Below are positions 52,966-60,673 of a stretch of 64,000 bases of DNA, piece by piece. Position numbers and translations under genes: made by a program. Location: positions 310,001-374,000 of the forward strand of contig DAOSXA010000003.1 in NCBI GenBank assembly GCA_035380245.1. Direction: 5' to 3'. The notes beneath the pieces were generated by a model. It ran no database searches. It was not told where the DNA came from and saw only the letters and a list, made by a program, of their open reading frames with translations. This DNA is from Candidatus Zixiibacteriota bacterium (GTDB taxonomy: Bacteria; Zixibacteria; MSB-5A5; GN15; FEB-12). Position 1 is the first letter of the stretch, and every line of letters starts with the position of its first letter.

Positions 52966-55215
52966 ATGAATATGAAGTTGAACAAGAAAATGACACTGCT
53001 TGTGGTTGTGATTCTGATTGCAGCCACGATGATCGGTCTCGCTATTCTGGCTGGCTGTACCAAGACGGTTGACGGCGACGTCAACGCCAATCAGAAGCCG
53101 ATTGTTTATTTCGTGAATATCCCTCCGGAAGGCCAGGAATTTTCGCGTAACCCGGTCATTTATTGGGTCGGTACCGACCGCGACGGTTTGATTTCTTACT
53201 TCCGCTACTATGTAGCCACCGCCGCTGAGATAGGTACTACGCCTCTGGCCTCGTTTGCAGAAACGATTCCGGCAGATTCCTGGATTCGCCTCGATGTCGA
53301 ACCGAAGGGGCCGGATCCACAGACGACGAACGTGGTTTCGATGTCTGCTGATTTGAGTGACCCGGTGCGTACCTATATCGATCAATACGTATTCCTGCAG
53401 GCGTTCGATGAAGAGGGCCTTGGATCGGATATCGTCTATCGTATGTTTTCGCGAAACGACAATCCGCCGAATACGTTGATCTACGGTATCGCCACGGCCG
53501 ATCTGCCGTTCATCAATGCCAAGGTTTCAGGTGGAGCCATTACCGGTGTCAAGCTGCGCTGGTATGGAGAGGATCCTATCGACTATCCGTCTGATCCTCC
53601 GGCATTTGAATACCATTGGCGGTTGTATGGACCGTATACTGATGATCAGATAGCTTTGATCAACTCTGATTATTTTGATAAAGTGTATGTTACTAATGAT
53701 GGTTTAATCTATGAAGTAGGTGACACTATCATTAGTTGTGATACGGTTTACCAGGAAGAAGATTTTGTCGAAGAATGCGATACGATCATCGTAACAGCCG
53801 ATCTCGGTGAATCGGCCTACGGAAGTATCCAGAGTCGTTTCAATGTGACCGATCCTGAATTCATCGCTGCCGGATTGGACATGATAGCGTCGGAATCTAA
53901 TAACGGCAGCTCTGATGATGATTCAGTATGGGTGTTGGCGGAATCCGATACCCTGTATAATGTCTACGATAATTTCGATCCCGGTGATATGGATACTACG
54001 GTGCTCATGAACTTCGTATTCTGGGTTCGCAGTCGAGACGATGCTTCGGTGCCGGATCTGGTCCCGGCGTATAAAGAATTCCAGGTAATTGATCCGCGTT
54101 ATGAGCGTGACATTGCCGTGCTCGAATTCAACACGACCGCTCGTACCAAGAAGTGGAATGAGCCATACGAAGTAAGTCCTGGTGGAGTATACCCCGAGTT
54201 CTCGAAGAAAATGCACTTCCAGAGCCTCGTAAATCATTGGTCGGCCAAGCATCCCTCTTATGAAATCGTGTTTGATACGATAAGAGCTTCCCAGGGTATC
54301 CTGTCACAGAGTTTTTCTGCTCCGGATTACTTCCTCGTAAAACGTATGTATGATAATACTGAGGAAGGCCTCCCGGTGTCGGAGTTGTTGAAGCATAAAA
54401 TGCTTATTCTTTACAATGACGACGTTGGCTCCAATGTCCAGGAGCAGTACTATGACAACATCTATAAGGCTATTGACGCCGGTATCAACGTCTGGGCTAC
54501 AATGCGTCTGCCTGTTGATGGCGGCGGTCAGGAAGCTGGTATTCTGGATATCGTACCATCTGCTGAATATACCTGGTACTTCGGTGTAGAGCGTACCGCT
54601 TTCACCGGTTGGGTATGTATGGCTGCTGTCGGCAGCCTGGATGTAGAATGCGAGATAGGTGGTTTATTCCAGGATTTCATCGGCGGTATCTCGCTCGATG
54701 AATCGGTTTGGCCTGACTTCCCGGTTGACACAACCCTCCTTCACCAGCGTTATACCTGGACTCGTGCACTGTCGGGTGGTGCTATTCTGGAACTGTGGTC
54801 GGATGAGAATAAAGCTCTTCCTGAAGTGAACTGGAGCCAAACGGCTTATGGTACGGAAGTGCTCTACTTGTACCGTTCCTGCTATGGTCAGTCCCATCCA
54901 GCCAACAATCAGTTGGCTTTCCAGGGCCGACCGGTAGCGCATCGTTACGAGACCAGCCTTTTCAGAACCGTACATTTCAATTTCACTACGCCTGGTATGG
55001 ACAGTGCTATCCTTGATTCTGTCTCAGGTATGATATTCGATTGGCTGTATGATCCGACTTTGGGCACCGGCAACCAGCAGGTCAATGGTGCACCGCGTTA
55101 TAATAACGCCCCGGTCATGATCTCAGCCGATGAAGCCCGTGAAAATGCCGATCAACGTACGCGTGAGATTGAAGCTCGCGAAGGACGTTCGGTGGAAGTT
55201 CAGGACTTCCGTTAA
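52966..55215 (+). CDS. Large lipoprotein of the TonB receptor operon
   Basis: 749 residues. The ATG at 52966 has AAGGAGGGGAG before it. The frame extends upstream inside the PorV gene, which is ignored. The signal peptide ends in a perfect lipobox LAGC (TMIGLAILAGCTKTVDG). The next residues (KPIVYFVNIPPEGQEFSRNPVIYWVGTDRDGLISYFRYYV) resemble the beta-sandwich start of secreted proteins from this lineage. A Rossmann-like segment (HKMLILYNDDVGSN ... YYDNIYKAIDAGINVWAT) lies around residues 485-515. No catalytic residues recognised. Likely periplasmic or surface-exposed partner of the TonB receptor, by operon context only. Confidence 0.78.
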   Translation: MNMKLNKKMTLLVVVILIAATMIGLAILAGCTKTVDGDVNANQKPIVYFVNIPPEGQEFSRNPVIYWVGTDRDGLISYFRYYVATAAEIGTTPLASFAETIPADSWIRLDVEPKGPDPQTTNVVSMSADLSDPVRTYIDQYVFLQAFDEEGLGSDIVYRMFSRNDNPPNTLIYGIATADLPFINAKVSGGAITGVKLRWYGEDPIDYPSDPPAFEYHWRLYGPYTDDQIALINSDYFDKVYVTNDGLIYEVGDTIISCDTVYQEEDFVEECDTIIVTADLGESAYGSIQSRFNVTDPEFIAAGLDMIASESNNGSSDDDSVWVLAESDTLYNVYDNFDPGDMDTTVLMNFVFWVRSRDDASVPDLVPAYKEFQVIDPRYERDIAVLEFNTTARTKKWNEPYEVSPGGVYPEFSKKMHFQSLVNHWSAKHPSYEIVFDTIRASQGILSQSFSAPDYFLVKRMYDNTEEGLPVSELLKHKMLILYNDDVGSNVQEQYYDNIYKAIDAGINVWATMRLPVDGGGQEAGILDIVPSAEYTWYFGVERTAFTGWVCMAAVGSLDVECEIGGLFQDFIGGISLDESVWPDFPVDTTLLHQRYTWTRALSGGAILELWSDENKALPEVNWSQTAYGTEVLYLYRSCYGQSHPANNQLAFQGRPVAHRYETSLFRTVHFNFTTPGMDSAILDSVSGMIFDWLYDPTLGTGNQQVNGAPRYNNAPVMISADEARENADQRTREIEAREGRSVEVQDFR

Positions 55216-55246
55216 GCAATTACGTTTTTCAGTCCGGTAGATAACG

Positions 55247-55286
55247 GCCGGAGTCGACAGCAGTCGGCTCCGGCTTCCTCTTTTTA
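55247..55286 (+). terminator. Rho-independent terminator after the lipoprotein gene
   Basis: GCCGGAGTCGAC (55247-55258) pairs with GTCGGCTCCGGC (55263-55274) with one wobble and a four-base loop, followed by a T-rich tail. Confidence 0.85.
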
Positions 55287-55304
55287 TGAAAGATGGCAAC
55301 GACG

Positions 55305-57470
55305 CTATTGAGTAGGAAAGCGCTTTTGGGCTAGCGTCGCGATGGAATCTGCTTCGACTGTGCGCCCCAATGAGCGAAGTGCCGTGGTGAGGTTGATATA
55401 GGCCGCCTGAAGATCGGGATCCAGTGAGATAGCTTTACGACTCTCTGAGGCCGCCTCTGAAAGCATACCGTTCAAGCCCAGGATGTAACCTAATTGATAG
55501 TGAGCATGAGCTTTCTCAATGCGTCGATTTGCCGCGGCATTGGGGAAGAACGGCTCAAAGGCACCGTCGTCGGTTTCGATCGGTGGCGGAAGGGCTGTAA
55601 TCGCTCGATTAAGTAGATCCTGAGCGATGCTGTAATCCTGGCGACTAGTTAAAAGGATAGCCGCTTCGTTAAGATAAGACAGGTCGTTGTCGGTTTTGGC
55701 TGCTCCGTTTACAGCCGTTTCTCGAATCGTCTCAATGTCAACATCCGGCTGGTCGACCGTTGCCCGCAACAGGGCTTTGTTGGCGCGGACATCCCAGGGA
55801 GCGATGGATAAAGCCCTCAGGGAGAATTCCTCCGCTCGTGTCAACGAGTCACGCAGCAGAGCGATCGAGGCAAGGTTGGACCAGGCTTTCCATCGCTGAG
55901 GATTGTAAAACGTTTCGGCCAGGAAGTAATGCTGGGCTGAATCGACTTGTCCCAGGCGTAAAAAGGTCGCGCCGATGTTGAGGTTCACCTCGGGATATTT
56001 TAAATCCGAAGTACGAGCTATTCTGAAAAAGCCCAGAGCTTCCTGATAATGTTCCTGTTGATATTGGTAGAGACCTCGGGAGATGGCGTCACTGGCAGAT
56101 CCTGAGGCAGGCAATGCGATTATGGGAAAGAACGTTATTAAGCCGACAAACAAACCTGCCGCCAATGATGCCGCTAATTTATTCCTGTTTGCTTTGGTTA
56201 TGTCGATGAGACGAACTACGCCCAGCCCGGCTAAAACTGCCAGAAACGGCACCACCGGCAAACGAAAGCGACTACTGCAGAAAAACAATGCGGTTCCGGC
56301 CAGGTATACTGCTATGAGAACGGCTAATCTGACGGCGTTGATTTTAGACTGTCCGGCCATGAATAATCCGATTATGGCCAGAGCGAAAAGGACGGAGAAA
56401 TTAAGCGGCATGAAACGAAAGAGGGTGAAAGACCCGAGGATGCGAGCCAGATTACGGTTATTGGAAAGCTCTTGATTACTAACGGAGTAATAGAGTTTCT
56501 TCAAGTAGAGGGTGATGAAATCCAGAGGCTCAGTCTTGATCCAGTCATAAGCCTTATCGTACCAATAAGAGCTTACTTGTCCCGGTCTGAGAGGGTGGCC
56601 GGCAGCCTGTTCCGCTTCATAAGTGATTTGCTTGATACGCCAATTAGCGCCGTATGGCTCGGGCAGTTCGGCGGTAGTTCCGGTAGCGTTGGGATTGTTT
56701 CCGATATAGAAATTGATCCCTCCTTGTGATGAAATCAGAACCGGATCATCGGCAACAGCCAGATTACGCACCAGGGTTAAGCTCAGGGGAAGAAGGAGCC
56801 CGATAACCGCCGGCAGCATGGTATGGAGCAGCTTTTTTCTGTCGCTCGAAACAAGCCAGAATAAGAGTATGACCGGCGCCAACACCAGACCGGTTGGCCT
56901 TGTGATACAGGCCAGGCCTAACCATAATCCGCATAGCCAAGCAGTCCGGCGTGATCCCTCTTGCATCCACCTGATCCAGAACCACACGGAAATCTCGAAC
57001 AGGAGTGTGAACATTGGATCAAGAAGGAGTTCGGCATCGAAATATATCGCTATCGGATAAAGGGCATGGAGGAGACCGGCGATGAAACCAACTCGATGAC
57101 CGCCAACCTGTTGGCCTATCAACCGAGTCATGTTTACCGATGCCAGACCTACGAGAAGGCCGAATATCCGGCCGACCCACAAAGATGAACCGAACAGGAG
57201 ATACAGAAAAGCCAGGCTGTAGATGTACAGCGGGGCGCGAAAGAATGTCGTGCCGCCGATCCAGCCACGTTCATCGAGAGCCATAGCCCAGTTGTGATGG
57301 TAGCAGTTGTCGACAGTCAGGTGTCCCCAATCAGGCTGGCCGGAGTAGTAAATCAGATAGACCAGACGGACCATCAGAGCTATAGTCAGAACTAAAGCAG
57401 GGGAGTACTTGAGCCATCCGTTGTTGTGTCGCTGTGCATCCATTTGACTAATATGGTCTTGTCGAGTCAT
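55305..57470 (-). CDS. Glycosyltransferase family 39 membrane protein with C-terminal TPR domain
   Basis: 721 residues. About ten transmembrane segments fill the first about 470 residues, with the family-39-like motifs CYHHNWAMALDERG, FFRAPLYIYSLAFLYLLFG (R-x-P-x-Y) and the large periplasmic loop SQGGINFYIGNNPNATG. Residues about 480-721 are TPR-like (SRGLYQYQQEHYQEALGFFRIA, LGQVDSAQHYFLAETFYN, AHYQLGYILGLNGMLSEAASESRKA). Such fusions of a polyprenyl-phosphate-dependent glycosyltransferase and TPR are seen in related bacteria. The ATG at 57470 has a TACTAT box seven bases upstream and no ribosome site. The acceptor is unknown. Confidence 0.83.
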   Translation of the reverse strand: MTRQDHISQMDAQRHNNGWLKYSPALVLTIALMVRLVYLIYYSGQPDWGHLTVDNCYHHNWAMALDERGWIGGTTFFRAPLYIYSLAFLYLLFGSSLWVGRIFGLLVGLASVNMTRLIGQQVGGHRVGFIAGLLHALYPIAIYFDAELLLDPMFTLLFEISVWFWIRWMQEGSRRTAWLCGLWLGLACITRPTGLVLAPVILLFWLVSSDRKKLLHTMLPAVIGLLLPLSLTLVRNLAVADDPVLISSQGGINFYIGNNPNATGTTAELPEPYGANWRIKQITYEAEQAAGHPLRPGQVSSYWYDKAYDWIKTEPLDFITLYLKKLYYSVSNQELSNNRNLARILGSFTLFRFMPLNFSVLFALAIIGLFMAGQSKINAVRLAVLIAVYLAGTALFFCSSRFRLPVVPFLAVLAGLGVVRLIDITKANRNKLAASLAAGLFVGLITFFPIIALPASGSASDAISRGLYQYQQEHYQEALGFFRIARTSDLKYPEVNLNIGATFLRLGQVDSAQHYFLAETFYNPQRWKAWSNLASIALLRDSLTRAEEFSLRALSIAPWDVRANKALLRATVDQPDVDIETIRETAVNGAAKTDNDLSYLNEAAILLTSRQDYSIAQDLLNRAITALPPPIETDDGAFEPFFPNAAANRRIEKAHAHYQLGYILGLNGMLSEAASESRKAISLDPDLQAAYINLTTALRSLGRTVEADSIATLAQKRFPTQ

Positions 57471-57477
57471 GGTTTCA

Positions 57478-57483
57478 ATAGTA
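57478..57483 (-). promoter_or_regulatory. Candidate -10 box of the GT39 gene, short leader
   Basis: TACTAT on the minus strand (57483-57478) lies seven bases before the ATG at 57470. The -35 is not recognisable. The palindrome TTGCCTA-GA-TAGGCAA (57497-57512) is next to it. Confidence 0.3.
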
Positions 57484-57734
57484 CATTTGATAAATCTTTG
57501 CCTAGATAGGCAATCAGGGTCACAATATGCAAAGCTGCGGGAGGCGAAACTTCCTGCTCAATTATCAAACAGCACTTTTCTGGTCTGGTAATTCCATGAT
57601 TTACAAATACTTAAATGTGACGAAGGGGTCTTTCTCAGGGACCAATGCAACCGGCTGCGGACATATTATAGTCAAAAACTGCGGCATAACCTTTGCTCAA
57701 AGGGAGTCTGTAACCTACGGCGTAAGGAGAACCG

Positions 57735-60617
57735 GTGAAAAAGACTCTCACAATAATAGCGACTCTGTTGGCGATAAGCCTCATCCACGGAACAGCCCAA
57801 ACCCAGGTGCTGTCTCCCGGTCTGTCTGAGATATTAAACAACACCGGTTATGACGCTGATTCCAGTGTCTCCGTGGTGATTTTTCTTAACAGTGACCAGC
57901 CGGAGAGAATTGCTCCCGCTGTCTCTGAAACTAATCGCCATGAGCGTATTGTAGGTCTCCTGGGACGGTTAAAGGGTCAGCACGGCCGTAATTACACCGA
58001 GGTTGAAAACTTCCTGGCCGAGCATTCTATAACTCAGATGAAGCGGTTCTGGGTGGTTCCGGCTTATGCTGTGACCTTGCCGCTGAATCAGCTTGACCGC
58101 CTGGCGGCGATCGACGGTGTCCGTTTCATTGTCCAGGATGCGCCGCTGGAATATAACGAACCGGTCGAGATTTCTGCTTCGAGTGAATTGTCCGTGGGAA
58201 TATCCGACCAGCTTCAGCTTATGAATGTCCCGGCGGTCTGGAACCGTGGAATCAAGGGCTCCGGTCGGTTGGTTTGTTCTTTTGATACCGGTGTTGAACA
58301 GAGTCATCCGGCGCTGGCCGACAAGTGGCGCGGCAATCACACCGATCTGAGCGCCGCCTGGTTCTCCTCGGTTGCTCCTGATACGCTTCCTTACGACGCT
58401 CGCGGCCATGGCACCCATACTATGGGAATCATGGTCGGAGCGATGGAAGCCGATAGCTTCGGCGTGGCTCCTGACGCTGAATGGATTACCGCCGGTGTCA
58501 TCGACCAGGGTTTACCGCTGCAAACTACCTTTGCCGATATTATCGATGCTTATCAATGGGCACTCAATCCTGACGATGATGAAACCACCACTGACGACGT
58601 CCCGGATGTCATCCTCAATAGCTGGGGTATCCCCAAGGGTATGTTCACTCCTTGCGACGAGACCTTTTCGGAGGTTATCGCCGTGGCCGAAGCCGCCGGT
58701 ATCGTTACTGTTTTCGCTGCCGGCAACGAGGGCCCGGATTCGATGACTATGCGCTCTCCAGCCGATCTGGCGACCACCCCGCTGAATAGCTTTTCTGTCG
58801 GCGCGATCAACAACGACAAGGTTATTACCAGCTTTTCCAGCCGCGGCCCGTCCTCTTGCGACCAGACCTCGATAAAGCCGGAAGTGGTTGCCTGTGGTTA
58901 CCAGATTCGTTCCTCCCAGAAGGGTGGAGGTTTTGCGATAATGAGCGGTACTTCAATGGCGGCTCCTTATATCGCCGGTATGGTAGCTTTAGCCCGGCAG
59001 TATAATCCGGAAGCGACCGTGACTGAAATTAAGACGGCTTTGATGCAGTCGGCCGAGGATCTTGGTGCTACCGGTGAAGACAACACCTACGGTTATGGTC
59101 TGCCGGACGCCGAACTTATGCTCCAGTTGCTGCCTTCGCCCGCTGCTCCGGAATTCTCACTTTCCGGACAGAGTATCACCGACGACGGTATCGCTCTTCC
59201 GGGTGAGACAGTTGGATTGAGAGTAAGTCTGATAAATCCTCAGGGGAATATCAATCTGGTTACGGGGCGTTTGAGCTGTGACGACGCCCGAGCTACAATC
59301 GTAAACAACTCCGCCAATTTCAATTTTGGTTCACTTGGCACCACCGCTACCAATGTCTATCCGTATACGATTTCTATCGACAGCACGGTGTCGCACGGGG
59401 CAAAAATCGAATTTGGCCTCAAGCTTTATGATATCGATAATAACTACCTTGACAGCCTTTCGATCCAACTCTCGGTTGGCTATGCCTATGTCGGCAGTAT
59501 CGCCGATATAAACGCCGGGCGTATCGAATATACCGTTTCAGACTTCGGTCAGTACGGTTTGGCCGAAGGTTCAATTTATCAGGCCGGCGGTCTCGGTTTC
59601 CGTTTTGACGGCAGTGACAACCTGCTCTATGAAGCCGGTTTGGTGGTTGGTCGTAACGCCCTGCAGCTCTCACGTTCTGTTCGCGACAGCCTTGGGCAGT
59701 ATGCTTCTTCCGATTTTGCCCCGACAGTAGACCTTTACTCCAACAACGCAACGTCGGGTGAACAGGAACTCGTTTCACGGTTTGTTGATACAAACTCCGA
59801 TATCCCGATTCCGATCTCCATACGCCAGTCGATCGTTGGTTACGATGGAGCCGGGGATTATGTGATCTGCGAGTATGTGCTTGAAAATTACGCGATCGAG
59901 TCGGTCAGCAACCTCTTCTTTGGCTTTTTTGCCGATTTTGATTTGTCCCTTTCGGGTGAGTCATGCGTCATTGATGCAGATATGAATATGCTCTATCATC
60001 GTAACTCCGATGGTCTTCTGGTTGGAATCGTGGGTCTGAAGAATCTGGAAGCGTATCAGGTGATTGCCAATGAATCCGGAAAGGGCGGTTTTACCAGTAG
60101 TGAGTTGTATGGTTTGCTTTCATCGGGAGTTGATTCCTGTACCGCTGTCGGCTACGGTGACTATATGTTCATGGCGTCGTCTCGACAGTTCGACCTGGCT
60201 CCCTACGATACCGCTGTTGTCGCGTTTGCTCTGGTAGCTGGTTCTTCGGAAGCCGAATTGTATGCCAATATAACGGAAGCTCGCCAGCGGTACGATATCG
60301 CTACCGATGTCGACGATTTTACCGATCAAACACTTCCGACGGATTGCCGTCTGAGTCAGAATTATCCTAATCCGTTTAATCCGACCACGACCATTGCCTT
60401 TGAAATCGACCAGGCTCAGGATGTCGCCTTGGAAGTGTTTAACAGCGTCGGTCAGAAGGTTCGCACCCTGACAGCGGAACGTCTGTCTGCCGGTTACTAC
60501 GAGGTAGAATGGGATGGTCGTTCCGGACGAGGAGACGAGGTCGCCAGCGGTGTGTATTTTTATCGCCTTCAAACGGAAACGACTACATTAACGCGTAAAA
60601 TGGTGCTTTTGAAATAG
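57735..60617 (+). CDS. Subtilisin-family serine protease with FlgD-like sorting tail
   Basis: 960 residues from a GTG (57735) behind AAGGAGAACC. Signal peptide KTLTIIATLLAISLIHGTAQT, then an inhibitor-like propeptide (VSVVIFLNSDQPERI to about residue 140). The S8 catalytic residues are Asp184 (FDTG), His225 (GHGTH), Asn331 (AAGNEGP, oxyanion) and Ser407 (SGTSMAAP). Two beta-domains follow, and the end (about residues 873-960) is the NYPNPFNPTTTIAFEI / FlgD-Ig-like tail typical of FCB secreted proteins (AYYEVEWDGR-like ... VASGVYFYRLQT). Probably extracellular. The protease at 60674 has the same tail 57 bp downstream, so the two may be cotranscribed. Confidence 0.9.
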   Translation: MKKTLTIIATLLAISLIHGTAQTQVLSPGLSEILNNTGYDADSSVSVVIFLNSDQPERIAPAVSETNRHERIVGLLGRLKGQHGRNYTEVENFLAEHSITQMKRFWVVPAYAVTLPLNQLDRLAAIDGVRFIVQDAPLEYNEPVEISASSELSVGISDQLQLMNVPAVWNRGIKGSGRLVCSFDTGVEQSHPALADKWRGNHTDLSAAWFSSVAPDTLPYDARGHGTHTMGIMVGAMEADSFGVAPDAEWITAGVIDQGLPLQTTFADIIDAYQWALNPDDDETTTDDVPDVILNSWGIPKGMFTPCDETFSEVIAVAEAAGIVTVFAAGNEGPDSMTMRSPADLATTPLNSFSVGAINNDKVITSFSSRGPSSCDQTSIKPEVVACGYQIRSSQKGGGFAIMSGTSMAAPYIAGMVALARQYNPEATVTEIKTALMQSAEDLGATGEDNTYGYGLPDAELMLQLLPSPAAPEFSLSGQSITDDGIALPGETVGLRVSLINPQGNINLVTGRLSCDDARATIVNNSANFNFGSLGTTATNVYPYTISIDSTVSHGAKIEFGLKLYDIDNNYLDSLSIQLSVGYAYVGSIADINAGRIEYTVSDFGQYGLAEGSIYQAGGLGFRFDGSDNLLYEAGLVVGRNALQLSRSVRDSLGQYASSDFAPTVDLYSNNATSGEQELVSRFVDTNSDIPIPISIRQSIVGYDGAGDYVICEYVLENYAIESVSNLFFGFFADFDLSLSGESCVIDADMNMLYHRNSDGLLVGIVGLKNLEAYQVIANESGKGGFTSSELYGLLSSGVDSCTAVGYGDYMFMASSRQFDLAPYDTAVVAFALVAGSSEAELYANITEARQRYDIATDVDDFTDQTLPTDCRLSQNYPNPFNPTTTIAFEIDQAQDVALEVFNSVGQKVRTLTAERLSAGYYEVEWDGRSGRGDEVASGVYFYRLQTETTTLTRKMVLLK

Positions 60618-60673
60618 AATCCTGAGATGTATAATATCAGGAACATTGACCGCATAGCAGGTGTCTTAGAAGA

